Below are positions 1-9,780 of a DNA stretch of 60,976 nucleotides, in pieces; position 1 is the first letter of the stretch, and the number at the start of each line of letters is the position of its first letter. The position numbers and the translations under genes were made by a program. The stretch is taken from NCBI RefSeq assembly GCF_004359215.1, contig NC_090617.1, positions 1,457,375 through 1,518,350 of the forward strand. Reading direction: 5' to 3'. This DNA is from Bremia lactucae (lineage: Eukaryota; Oomycota; Peronosporomycetes; Peronosporales; Peronosporaceae). A model generated the notes under the pieces. That model was not told the origin of the DNA, searched no databases, and worked only from the letters and a program-made list of their open reading frames with translations.

Positions 1-498
1 TACTATCAGGTACTCATGAGAGAGTCCGATGTAGCCAAAACGGCAGTAAGCACCCCAAGCGGTATGCTTTGGGAGTGGCTTGTGATGCCCCAAGGTTTGA
101 AAAACGCACCAGCGACATTCAACCGAGTGGTGGCTCACGTGATGCGTCAGCACCGTGCCTACGCGCCTCATTACTTTGACGATGTATTCGTGCATAGTAG
201 GGCCGAGGACGGGCTGAGCGCAATAGAGTCGCACAAGCGTCATTTAGACGCTGTGTTGCAGACTTTAAAGGACGCCCAATTGTACGTCAACTTGCAAAAG
301 TGCGTCATAGGGGTCCCTGAGATACCTGTACTGGGCTGCATCGTTGGTACACATGGTGTACGAGCAGACCCAGACAAGGTAAAATCAGTAAAGGAATGGC
401 CAATCCCACGGCATGTGAAGGATTTGCGCCAATTCCTAGGGCTCGCTAATTACTTGCATAAGTATAGCAAGAATTATGCGGAGCAAACTAAACCTTAA
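1..498 (+). pseudogene. Gypsy reverse transcriptase, C-terminal part (family 2)
   Basis: Open frame from the window edge to a stop at 496-498. It reads as the palm and thumb of a Ty3/gypsy reverse transcriptase: a PQGLKNAPATFNR block, the catalytic YFDD box in HYFDDVFVHS, then PVLGCIVGTHGV and the FLGLANYLHKYSKNYA connection. The N-terminal fingers lie outside the window. The homologous reading at 59412-60128 (-) is very close, so both are family 2. The frame stops at the RT/RNase H border, where similarity continues out of frame, so the polyprotein is broken. Seen: motifs and stop. Known: these blocks define the gypsy RT. Inferred: inactive. Confidence 0.9.
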
Positions 499-960
499 GA
501 AAACACAGAATGGGTTTAGTTAAAAGAACAAGAAGATGCGTTCTCATCAGTGAAGCAGTCTCTTGTGGAGGCACCGGCCTTGGCATTGCCAGATGCGGAT
601 AAGCCCTATAGCGTCGTGTGCGATGCAAGTAATTTTGCAATCCGCAGCGCGCTCATGCAGAAGGATGACGACGGCGTTGACCGTGTCATCTCATATCAGT
701 CCCGGCTATTAAAGTCGCGGGACTGAATTACCCTATGCATGATAACAAAGAGCTACTTTTAATAAAGTATGCTCTTGTCAAGTTTCGTGTGCACCTACTG
801 GGCACCGTATCATTTGTGGTATATACGGATCACGCACACTGCGGACCGCAATAAACTCACCGCACCTCTCGCCTAGATTGGCAAGATGGCTCACATCCTT
901 CTCTGAATTTAATTTCAAAGTTGAATTAAGCCGGATAAGTCGAATGTCTTGGCTGACGCT
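499..960 (+). pseudogene. Gypsy RNase H, frameshifted (family 2)
   Basis: Similarity to the RNase H domain continues from the RT but hops between frames and contains stops. Recognisable pieces are ALALPDADKPYSVVCDASNFAI (catalytic Asp region), a serial ISYQSRLL block and, near 930-960, SNVLADALSCGPDF, the usual ADALSRRPD end of the domain. It joins the RT before it and the integrase after it. Non-functional. Confidence 0.8.
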
Positions 961-1800
961 TTATCGTGCGGACCAGACTTCGAGGTTAGACACCAGGAAA
1001 GTGTGTCTAGTGCGAAAGCACAATTTCAGCCGTCGACGTTGGCAGTCATGAAGGCATACCACGTGATAAGCTCATTGGCCTCTGAGATAAAAACGAGCTA
1101 CCGTCAGGACGACCACTATCGTCTGCAGTTGGATCACTTCGGTGGACGAAAGGTTTCCCTTTCGTCGCACCTGAAAGCTAAGCTCAATCGCTTTAGCTAC
1201 AGCAATGTTCTGTTATGCCATCAGCTGTCACCTTGTGATCCCTTGAGAATCTATGTACAGATCTCAAGCTGATGATCCTTCCCGAGCTCCATGATGCGCC
1301 ATCTAGTGGGCATCTGGGCATTGAAAAGACATTCTTACGAGTGTCAGAGGAATTTTGGTGGCCACATCTGTATATATGGGTGGCCAACTATATTCGCTCT
1401 TGCGAACAGTGTCAGCACATCAAGCCTACACCGCCCAGCAGTGCGCTACTGAAGCCGCTACCGATTCCAACCAACTGTTGGAAGTCAGTAAGTCTGGACT
1501 TCATGTTTGGCATGCCGCCCGATCATAAGGGTCGGACAGGGCTAGTCATCTTTGTAGACAGACTGAGCAAAATGGTACATTTAGCACCATGTAAGACATC
1601 GATCTCAGGCAAGGAGGCAGCTCTCTTGTTCCTGGATCATGTTTACCGATTACACGGGATGCCCGATTCCATAGTATAGGACCGGGATCCACGTTTTACG
1701 TCTGGTTTTTGGCGACATGTGTTCGAGCTGCTAGGTAGTAAGCTCCACATGTCGACCGCAGATCATTCCCAGACCGATTGTCAAACCGAACGAGTACTCT
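949..1800 (+). pseudogene. Gypsy integrase, nonsense-disrupted and truncated (family 2)
   Basis: Two open pieces (949-1272 and 1272-1679) give the end of RNase H and the integrase N-terminal zinc-binding module, with HLGIEKTF and CEQCQHIKP supplying the His and Cys ligands. The catalytic core follows: SLDFMFGMPPD, with the first catalytic Asp, and VIFVDRLSKMVHLAP. A TAG at 1677-1679 interrupts the usual IVSDRDPRF; in the same frame after it DRDPRFTSGFWRHVFELL and STADHSQTD follow, so this is one nonsense mutation rather than a boundary. Similarity ends near 1785 at a perfect palindrome, beyond which a different element runs on the opposite strand. The catalytic Glu, the C-terminal domain and the chromodomain are missing. 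Confidence 0.88.
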
Positions 1801-1854
1801 TTGACATATCATCAATGATTACGTTGATGATATGTCAAAGAGTACTCGTTCGGT
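1785..1854. repeat. Perfect 31-bp-arm palindrome at an element junction
   Basis: The arms 1785-1815 and 1824-1854 are exact reverse complements around an 8-base spacer. To the left lies plus-strand family 2 integrase, to the right minus-strand family 1 reverse transcriptase. The left arm plus spacer, read on the minus strand, is normal RT sequence (DVIIDDMSKST, compare 8041-8080), so the right arm appears to be the extra inverted copy. Confidence 0.95.
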
Positions 1855-2430
1855 AAAGACAATGTTTTGTCTTTTCGTGGTATCGGCGTTTGAGCCGATA
1901 CGGTTGCTCGTTCAATTTATTGAATGCATGCACAATCCGCCACACTCCTATTTTTTACTCACACAGAAGGTCGGATAGCTCTGTAGGGAATTTGATTTTC
2001 TTTCATGGCCCGCTGCTAAGCGTTCTGCAAAGAATTGGTCGATCGCGATTATTTGTTCACGAGGCAATGGCCATTGCTTCATGACACAGTATTTCGAGCC
2101 TGGGATTAGGTCGATTTTGTGTCGAGTGCCTTTATCCTTAGGCAACTTGCACGGTACTGGTTCAAGAAAAGACATCCTTAAAGTCGTTATATAAAGAATT
2201 TGTCTTCAAAGACTCCCAGGATTGATACATAAAGCACTCAATCCATGTCTTCTCTTCGAGGACACCTTCGTCCATCGGTGAGCTACTGAGAATCCGTTCG
2301 TTCTTAGAAAATTTGATTGCCGATCGAATACTGCCCGCGTAATTGTCATCTGTGACAAGTACGCAGATATGCTTGACTTTGCCACTATGCAGATCACGCA
2401 AAAACCGTTTCGGTTCTAGCGCCGGCAATT
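1855..2430 (-). pseudogene. Gypsy reverse transcriptase, N-terminal part (family 1, inverted)
   Basis: Minus-strand reading of RT fingers: FLEPVPCKLPKDKGTRHKID, then PGSKYCVMKQWPLPREQ and SYPTFCVSKK, followed out of frame by HAFNKLN and TPIPRKD just before the palindrome. An upstream piece (2162-2428) holds HICVLVTDDNYAGSIRSA and WESLKTNSLYNDFKDVFS, the linker between protease and RT. The catalytic YxDD half is absent because the element is cut by the junction at 1785-1854. It belongs with the protease, gag and LTR that follow to 5406. Confidence 0.85.
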
Positions 2431-3340
2431 TAATTATCTCCGAAATTAACTTCGGCGGCGCTATTAGATCAAGTGTATAAGCGCCTACACTTGGTCCTTT
2501 GTTTACTTATACATTAAATGTCTCAGATTCTTCTCTGAAACTTATTTTAAAAGGTACCTGAGAACTTTTTCCCACGGTTTTCTAAGGACTTATTCGCTCA
2601 ATTTTTTTTTAGGAGTATCCTCCGCAAGCTGTGGTTGCACTACCGCAGCGAGATCCTCTACGATCAACACTACTGTCGATTTGGAATTTTACTTTGTCTT
2701 TTATAGGCAAGCGCTTCAAACTTTCTTGGATGTTGCTTTTCAAGCAAGCATTCTTGTTTCGTACCACTCAACTTATTCGAGGTGTCGTTCGACACTGCCT
2801 GTGCTTGTGCGTAGCCGTCGGTAACTATGTCCACGTCATAATCGTGGACCCTTGACGCTGCATGTGCTTGTGCACACCGTCAAGATTTAACTCCACAGTA
2901 TGTCGGACATTCACACTGAGGTGCTGTGCAGTCATGCTAACGACCGAACCACAAGTGAGGCCATCGCTCTCACTCATAGGACATCCGCACGCTTGTGGAC
3001 GCTCCAAGACGTTCATCAGTCAGCCATCTGATGAACAAGAGACATGCATCGTCACGGCTTGATGCTGCCACTTTATACACGGCTCGTACTTTCGGAGCCA
3101 TGGTAATCCAAGGATGACATCAAATTTGTCTTCTAAATCTAGAACGATGAAATTATTATCGTAATGTTTACCCTTTAATGTGTATTGGATACCAACTTCA
3201 CGTTTGTTTACTATTACAGATGCACTTGTTGCTAGGCGCACTGTCATCCTCGTTAGAGGGATATCGCGCTCAATAGATTTGGGTGTCGAATAAAATTGTT
3301 CGACGACCCACAATCGACTAGGGACTCAAGTGGCAATTTT
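2431..3340 (-). pseudogene. Gypsy aspartic protease and PR-RT linker (family 1)
   Basis: The protease is read on the minus strand from about 3340 to 3060. VDCGSSNNF at 3301-3318 is the active-site Asp region, with Cys where Ser or Thr is normal. After a frame change come IPLTRMTVRLA, the flap region KREVGIQYTLKG, and FDVILGLPWL, the hydrophobic-hydrophobic-Gly end motif of retropepsins. The linker to RT contains CSSDG, a cysteine-rich stretch (VLERPQACGCPMSESDG) and low-complexity sequence down to 2431. Frames change several times, so it is dead. The same linker is seen in element A (6826-7272) and element I (43197-43511). Confidence 0.75.
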
Positions 3341-3364
3341 ATCTTCAGGGTGATGATGTTAACC

Positions 3365-4860
3365 TCAGTTCCTGGGGCACTTGCACACAATGTTTGTGTG
3401 TGAGGAGCTACTTTCGTCAGAAGGCCTGCAAATCTTTTGACGTTGGGTCAGTAGGGCGTTCCGTACCTGCTGGCCCCGAACGCTTTTTGACGATTCGCCT
3501 CGCCATTGCGATTTCGCAGCTGCGTCGGGTCCGCATCCTCCGCTGTTACTAGCAAGAGGTAGGTATTTTCGCTCAGTGTTTTTAGGCACTGGATGTGGGT
3601 CACTACACTCATAGGCGTAGTCCCCCGTCTTCTTACAATGATTTCAGTTTTGTAACCGTTTGGAACTTGAAGAGCGAGGTTTCTCGCTCTCTACATACGA
3701 GTGACGATTCGCCTCACCATTGCGATTTCGCAGCAGCGTCAGGTCCGCGTTCTTCGCTGTTACTAGCGGGAGGTAGGTCTTTTCGCTCAGTGTTTTTAGG
3801 CACTGGCCGTGGGTCACTACACTCATAGGCGTAGTTCCCCGTCTTTTGACAACGATTTTATTTTTGTAACCGTTTGGAACTTATAGAGCGAGGTTTCTCG
3901 CACTCTACATACGAGTGATCCATGGGTTCTGGACCTTCGTTTTCTTGCCGTCTCGGATGACGATTAGCTCCATAGCGGATGAAAGCCTGTTTAAGGCTGA
4001 AGTCCACCTGGTCCGCTATAGAGACCGTTTGGTCGAGCAACTCTAGTTCTAGCAGGAAAAGGTGGGTTTTAACAGGTCCGTCTGCAAGACCTTTAATAGA
4101 CACTGTTACCTGTGTTTGTTTATCAATTGGATGACTAATGATACAACTGTTTAGGAATCGTGTATGTTAGGTATAAGCGTGAATGTAACGCTTGCCCTGC
4201 TTCAAAACTAGGAGCTCGGCTCGAGCCCTGAATTAAGCACGTGATGGCTCAAATGTTAGTTTGAGCGGGTCTTAAAGACCTCATACGACCCAAGAAAACA
4301 ATAATCGAGAAGCTTGAGCCCCAAGGCCCAAGACTTGGCACGTCCGGCTAAGTTGAACATGCTAAATTTCACTTTTGTCGCATCATCACTGATACGGCGA
4401 GCTTCTATGGCGTTGTCAAATTCGTCGAACATCTTAAAAGGAGTCGCCTTCGACTGCCTTAAACGAAGAGTTTCGATCTTTAAGCTTTCAGGACGACGCG
4501 AAAGCGTCGGACCTTTAGCAGCATGTAAATGCTGCTGTCACAACGCTCCATCTGTTGATCACCCTATTCTCTCAAATCCTTTGTGTGTTAAGAGCCTTAC
4601 TGGTGAAGCAAGGCTACTTTCTCTTGGGCTCCATCGAGTCGTGTTGTATGAACTCCCATTGGCCGAATGCTGTTCATCTATGCCCCAGAGTGAACAGCAT
4701 GGTGCCAACGGCTGGCCCGCCTACGACTGAACTCATTTGTTGGAACGCTCTCCATTCAAGGTCACTCAAATCAGTAAGCCTTTTGCACGTTGCGTATTAG
4801 CCTTCTTGAGAGGCAGGAAAGCTTCCTCCTTCTTAAACTAAATGTCTGTGTTGGACGTGC
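3365..4860 (-). pseudogene. Gypsy gag, frameshifted, with duplicated zinc-knuckle region (family 1)
   Basis: Minus-strand gag remnant. From N to C terminus: a weak N-terminal block just inside the LTR, a capsid-like region whose nucleotide sequence parallels the gag of elements E and I (32786-33088, 44084-44365), the 81-residue piece 3858-4103 (IKGLADGPVKTHLFLLELE, DQTVSIADQVDFSLKQAF), and a C-terminal zinc-knuckle region (KTGDYAYECS). That last part is duplicated in tandem. Gag would form the particle that packages element RNA. Many frame changes and stops make this copy inactive. Confidence 0.75.
3489..3916. repeat. 214-bp tandem duplication in gag
   Basis: Two diverged copies, 3489-3702 and 3703-3916, both beginning GACGATTCGCCTC and ending near TACATACGAGTG. 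The repeated unit covers the zinc-knuckle part of gag on the minus strand. Elements E and I have the unit once. Confidence 0.85.
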
Positions 4861-4895
4861 GTAGGTCGTTGATCGGACAACGAAGTGCCACAAGG

Positions 4896-5406
4896 TGTAA
4901 CGGGGCACCCTTTGCTAGTACTAGACAATCTACACTGATTAAAGTGAAGGTGGGGTGGTCACGTACACGACGTGCAGAGGAAGATTACAGGTAGCTTAGT
5001 AGTCTTTGCTACCAAAGATTAGTCCTAAAGCTACTATAATATAGAAAAAGTAATCTGTATTAAGATTTAGTTTCCTACGTGACGGTCTTCTATCTTCTAC
5101 TAACTTTATTATATTAATAACATACTATGTATGGCGCCTCCTTGCGCACCGCACAATGGTGTCTTGTGACGATTGGCGGGGTTTATTTAAGCTTAAATCA
5201 ACCAAGCAATAGAGCTAATGTCTTATTACATCAATATTCCCCAATTTGGAAATTTATTATTTACTTAAGTCAAAATTAATAAGATAATATTTTTTGCTGC
5301 TTTATTTGTTTTCCTCTCATAGGAAATTATATTTATTATTTCTCTTACATGAAAAAGTATTAATGTCTCTCTTATAGGAAATTATACTAATGTAACGAAC
5401 ACCCCT
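4896..5406 (-). repeat. Family 1 LTR, 5' LTR of the inverted half-element
   Basis: Starts TGTAACGGGGCACC on the plus strand and ends near TGTAACGAACACCCC, where the final CGTTACA expected of the family is cut off. It shares with the LTRs at 24024-24489 and 45119-45538 the stretches ACGTGCAGAGGAAG and AACGATTGGCGGGG. Gag lies immediately inside it on the minus strand, with a decayed primer site (RC of CCACAAGG) next to it. No target duplication can be assigned. Confidence 0.8.
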
Positions 5407-5622
5407 TTAAAAATTTTGTGATAGTGTGATAATTGTTCCGTCGTAGAATGTGCTTACAGCTAAAATTATTGAAAAAGTCTCGTACAGTTTTATTGACGTC
5501 GCGGGTACTTTATTCACTGATAAGGCACATGCCAGCATCCATATCTATATATATATTGGCAATGAGCGATGTTAAATTCGTGAAATTATCAAAATAATCG
5601 TAGAAAGAGTCGATGTAGCTCA

Positions 5623-6067
5623 TGTAACGGAGTGTATCGTTACATGTAATTAACACTTAAAGGTTGTTAATTGATATGTTATCTTAAAGGTAGATAATAT
5701 TTGGAGAATATTACTTGATATGCTAATGTTCAGAAAGTCTTATCAATAAATAGGTATAGGCCATTATATCTATTAATCCCGCAGACTAATCAACTGTAGA
5801 TGTAAACAAAAGAGATAGACATATAAGAATTCAATTGCATGTATAGTATTAGTTTATAATTAAGTTAGCGTTAACAGATAGAAAGCAGAGAAACTTTCTT
5901 TATATTCATGCAGTTTTTATGTAACCCTCTTTAAGCTAGTTGCCTTAAAGACAAGCCTTCCTCTGCACGTACTAGTGTACGAGAAATAACGTAAGGCACG
6001 ACTCGCAACTGATGCAGTGCGAAGTGGACTTGTACTGAATCAGTACAAGTCGTAGTGCCCCGTTACA
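5623..6067 (+). repeat. Element A 5' LTR
   Basis: 445 bp, TG...CA ends, beginning TGTAACGGAGTGTATCGTTACA and ending GTGCCCCGTTACA. The first 22 bases are themselves an inverted repeat (TGTAACG / CGTTACA). Confidence 0.88.
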
Positions 6068-6069
6068 CC

Positions 6070-6079
6070 TGGTAGCACT
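6070..6079 (+). promoter_or_regulatory. Primer-binding site candidate
   Basis: TGGTAGCACT starts two bases after the LTR end. A match starting TGG fits priming by the CCA end of a tRNA. The same TGGTAGCAC lies two bases inside the family 3 LTR at 38346-38355 (and as its reverse complement at 17708-17716). Confidence 0.65.
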
Positions 6080-6109
6080 TTGTAGTCCGTCCAATAACCA
6101 CATTTTCTT

Positions 6110-6133
6110 CATCTAACATGGACATGTTAGATG
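6110..6133 (+). promoter_or_regulatory. Hairpin over the gag start codon
   Basis: Perfect inverted repeat of CATCTAACATG (6110-6120) and CATGTTAGATG (6123-6133) with a two-base loop. The gag ATG is at 6118-6120, at the loop side of the left arm. The same hairpin occurs at 45052-45075 (-) with compensated changes and at 28462-28485 with one mismatch. Confidence 0.75.
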
Positions 6134-6840
6134 ATACTGGGAATACGCATCACGTTTCGCGTGAAAGCTGCTCCTTTCTAAGTGACATAGAAAGGAGTGC
6201 GGTCGAACGAATGAATTCGACCGTAGGAAACGATGCCATCTTGGCCATGCTGTCCGGTTTGGACAGACATGCCCTCCATTCAGCCATCGCCACCTGTACC
6301 TGGGATAACGCAAACGCGTCGTCCCGAAACCTTATAAATTGAGATCTCTAAGTATAGGGGAGTCGGAGAAGACTCCCTCTTTTGATGGTTTGTCGAGTTG
6401 GACGATGCCATAAGGGCACGTCACACCGTCGACGAGCAAATGCAAGTCGCATTCGCTCTATCAAATTTGGCAGGTCGTGCCAAAACTTGGGCATTGGGCC
6501 TTAAGTGCGCGACCCATTCATCTTTGGGTCGCTAGAGGCTTTTGAAGCCCGCTCAAACAGACGTTTGAACCGCCTAGGGCTGAGTTCAGAGCTCGATAAG
6601 AGCTTCTGAAACTCAAGCAAGGCAAGCGTGATGTTCACGCGTTGCCCGGCACATACGACTCTTAGCGAGTTGTATTACAAATAACCCAGTTAATGAACAC
6701 ACGTTAATTACGGTATTCATGCAAGGTCTGACGGATGGTCTCGTAAAGACCCACCTGTTCCGCTTGGAAATGGATACGCTTGAAGACGCAGTATCCGTTG
6801 CAGAACAGGAGGACTTTATGAGCCAATGATCAGCTGGCAG
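6118..6840 (+). pseudogene. Gypsy gag of element A, frameshifted and C-truncated
   Basis: The N-terminus is an open piece from ATG 6118 to 6342, MDMLDDTG... Gag capsid similarity then continues in shifting frames to about 6840 (TFEPPRAEFRA, then RDVHAL, MQGLTDGLVKTHLFRLEMD, SVAEQEDF). The capsid blocks match element E gag at 32786-33088. The zinc-knuckle part is missing: the frame runs straight into the post-protease linker near 6830, implying a deletion of gag C-terminus plus protease. Start chosen because it is the only Met conserved in position with 28470 and element I. Confidence 0.78.
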
Positions 6841-7272
6841 CATCGATCCGTTAAGATGCCTGCCACTTGTTCATCAGATGGCCATCTGATGAACGTCTTG
6901 GAGCGTCCACAACCGTGTGGATGTACTACGAGTGAGTGCGATGGCCTCACTTGTGGTACGGTCGTTAGTACAACTGCACAAGATCACAGTGTGATGCCTA
7001 ATCACACTGTGGAGTCAGCTGTCGGCGGCTGTGCTAATGCACAGGCAGCGCCGAAGTTTCACCACTCGAATAAGTCGAGTGAATTGAGACATGAATGTAC
7101 GTCTAGTGGGCGACATTCAAGGAAGGTATCAATTGTCCAAAAGGACAACACGATGATCCTGGACCAAAGTAGAGAGCCGACCGTAGAGGACCCGACTGTG
7201 ATAGCGCAGTCACAGTCGGAAGACGTTGAGAGTATAATCTTCACGTACTCGAGGAGAAATCTACTCAAATAG
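6826..7272 (+). pseudogene. Protease-RT linker ORF of element A
   Basis: A 148-residue open frame with no recognisable enzyme. HLMNVLERPQPCGC and SECDGLTCGTVVSTTAQ match the region after the protease in the copies at 2825-3060 and 43197-43511. The rest is polar and rich in Ser, Thr, His and Glu. It is the spacer of the Gag-Pol protein, here fused to gag by the deletion near 6830. Confidence 0.7.
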
Positions 7273-7490
7273 TTAATGCTGAAGTGACTAGGCTTCAGCA
7301 TCCCGAGGGGTTAATCCCTCGGCAGCCTTTGGATAAATCCCAGGAAGAAACCGAGACATTAAATGTCTTGGTTAATAACGGTTCAAGAGTAGGCGCTTAT
7401 ACTCTTGATCCGTATGCGCCTCCGAAGTTAACTTCGCAGATAAATCAATAACTGCCCCTAAAACCTAAGCGGTTCTTGAAAAATCTGCAT

Positions 7491-7540
7491 GGTGGTAAAA
7501 TCAAGCAGATCTGCATGGTGGTAAAATCAAGCAGATCTGC
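7491..7540. repeat. 25-bp tandem duplication
   Basis: CTGCATGGTGGTAAAATCAA followed by GCAGAT is present twice in direct succession before the RT. It lies in the linker just upstream of the RT reading frame. Confidence 0.9.
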
Positions 7541-7683
7541 GTACTCGTCACAGAGGACGATTACGTAACCAACGTTCGGTCAGCGGTAATTATTGCAGAG
7601 AACGAACGGGTTCTCAGCAGCTCATCGATGGACGAAAGTGTCCTCGACGTGAAGACTCGGATTGAAAGATACACTACTCAATA

Positions 7684-8640
7684 TTGGGAGTCACTCAAGG
7701 GAAATCCTCTATACGAGGATTTAATAGAATCAGGGATGTATTCCCTGAAGCAGTTCTATGCGAGTTGCCTAACGATAAAGGCACTCGACATGAGATCGAG
7801 CTCAAACCGGGCTCGAAGTACTGTGTCATGAAGCAGTGGCCACTGCCTCGTGAACAAGTACTTGCGATCGATAAATTCTTTACCGATCGAGTAAAAGCGG
7901 GCCATGTGAGGGAGTCAACCGCTTCACATAGCTATCCGACCTACTGTGTGCGAATAGCCACAGGAAGGTGGCGGATAGTGCACGCATTCAATAAACTGAA
8001 TGCTGGAACGGTACCGGCTCGAACGCCGATACCTAGAAAGGACGTAATTATAAATGGTATGTCTAAGAGTACTAACTTTTCGTATATGGATCTGATGAAT
8101 GGATTTTATCAGATCCTTAAGCGTGAACGGGACATCCCGTACACAGCAGTGAGCACTCGTAGCGGGATTCTCTTGAAATGGCTACTTATGCCACAGAGCT
8201 TAGTAACGCCCCTGCAACATTCAATAGATGCGTAACGAATCTGTTGAGACCGGTGCGAGAATTCGCACCGAGTTACTTTGACGATGTATTTGTCCACAGC
8301 CGAGCCATGGATGGAAAGACGGACGTGGAAGTTCATAAAATTCACGTTCGTCAGGTTCTTACACTTATGCGAAAGCATAAGTTGTACGCAAATCTCAAAA
8401 ATTGTATATTCGCTGCAAGCGAAATACCACTTCTTGGGTGCATCGTTGGTAAACGTGGCGTGCGCCCTGATCCCGTAAAGATCAAGGCAATTACCGACTG
8501 GCCAGTTCCAGTCGATGTCAAGGGACTCAGAATGTTCCTTGGATTAGCGGCGTACTTGCACAAGTACTCCCGCAATTATGCCAAGTTGACAATTCATCTG
8601 TTTCGTCTCTTGAAGAAAGACGAGAAATGGTTATGGACGC
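7684..8640 (+). pseudogene. Gypsy reverse transcriptase of element A, one frameshift
   Basis: First frame (to 8235) has the RT fingers: NDKGTRHEIELKPGSKYCVM, KQWPLPREQVLAIDKFF, SHSYPTYCVRIATGRWRIV, HAFNKLNAGTVPARTPIPRK, MDLMNGFYQI. Second frame (from 8178) continues with SNAPATFNRCVTNLLRP, the catalytic YFDD in SYFDDVFVHSRAMDG, PLLGCIVGKRGVRPDP and MFLGLAAYLHKYSRNYAKL. The usual LMPQGLSNAPATF is split between frames near 8200, consistent with one lost base. Apart from that it is one of the best preserved RTs here. Confidence 0.9.
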
Positions 8641-9065
8641 TGATTGTCAGCGTTCCTTTTTTTAAAGGTATCAAGCAAAGCTTGATGCAACCGTCCATCT
8701 TGGCGATTGCAAATAAAGACAGACCATGCCATGTGGTCTGTGACGCCAGCGATTTCGCAATCGGCTGTGCGCGGAGCGCGTCGTCTGTTACCAATCGCGT
8801 CAGCTGCAACCAGCTGAACGCAATTACTCAGTGCATGACAAGGAACTCCTTACCATGAAATATGCACTGGCCAAGTTTAGGGTCTATATCGTCGGAGATA
8901 GACCGTTCATCGTATATACGGACCATGCGTCATTACGCACGGCCGTAAATAGCCCACACCTCCCGAAAAAATTGGCGAGGTGGCTATCCTTTTCGCGGAG
9001 TATAATTTCTTCGTGGAATATAACCAGGACGACTTAATGTCATCACTGATGCGTTATCACGCCGA
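8641..9065 (+). pseudogene. Gypsy RNase H of element A
   Basis: Follows the RT with HVVCDASDFAIGCA (first catalytic Asp), then after a frame change MHDKELLTMKYALAKFRVYI, FIVYTDHASLRTAVNSPHLP and KLARWLSF, and decayed SDALSRRPGFEP-like sequence near 9040-9080. Gypsy RNase H removes template RNA during cDNA synthesis. Two frame changes make it inactive. Confidence 0.85.
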
Positions 9066-9780
9066 CCCGGTTTCGAGCCGGCTGCGCATTCCAACAGTGA
9101 AAATAATCCCACTGTTGCAACACTCAGTACGATTGTTCCGTCATTAACCTTAGTTGATGACATAAATAAAGCCTACAAAGAAGATAAGGACCTTCTATGT
9201 TTGATGGATCATTTAATGAATCCATCCGATAAATCTTTTAAAAATCTACCGGCTTTATATCGATCGGCATTCGATCGATACACAACACGTAACGGCTTAT
9301 TGTATTAAACAGCCGTGACCGGCGACACCCCACGTGTCGTCGTCCCAACTCACAATGATTTGTGCTTGCACATCATGTATGAGTGTAACGATGCACCAAC
9401 AAGTGGGCTTCGTGGACGTGAGAAAACTTGTCTCACAGTAAGTCGCGACTTTTACTGGGCCCGCTAGTATCAGTTCGTGCGCAAGTACATTAATGCTTGC
9501 GAGGTATGCCAACGGGTGAAGCCTAGCCCTTCATCCCGTGCGCCGCTCCAACCTCTACCACTTCCGGCAGAGTGTTGGCAGTCCGTATTTATGGACTTCG
9601 TCTTCGGATTTCCCGAAGACGATCACAAAAACAATGGAATCCTTGTTTTTGTAGACCGATTCAGCAAGATGGTACATCTTACTGCACCCACCCAATTAGA
9701 AAGATCCTCTAGTAAAAGGGGGGGATTCTCACGAGCAAGTTATTTCTGGATCATGCTGATCACGCGTCGAAGTTAACAAC
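9066..9780 (+). pseudogene. Gypsy integrase of element A, catalytic core mostly deleted
   Basis: The zinc-binding region is partly out of frame, then KYINACEVCQRVKPSPSSR, LPAECWQSVFMDFVFGFPED (first catalytic Asp) and ILVFVDRFSKMVHLTAPT are open at 9477-9776. The segment that should carry DRDPRF, ADHPQTDGQTER and the catalytic Glu is missing: sequence passes within about 50 bases into the acidic linker. Element A could not integrate with its own enzyme. Confidence 0.82.
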
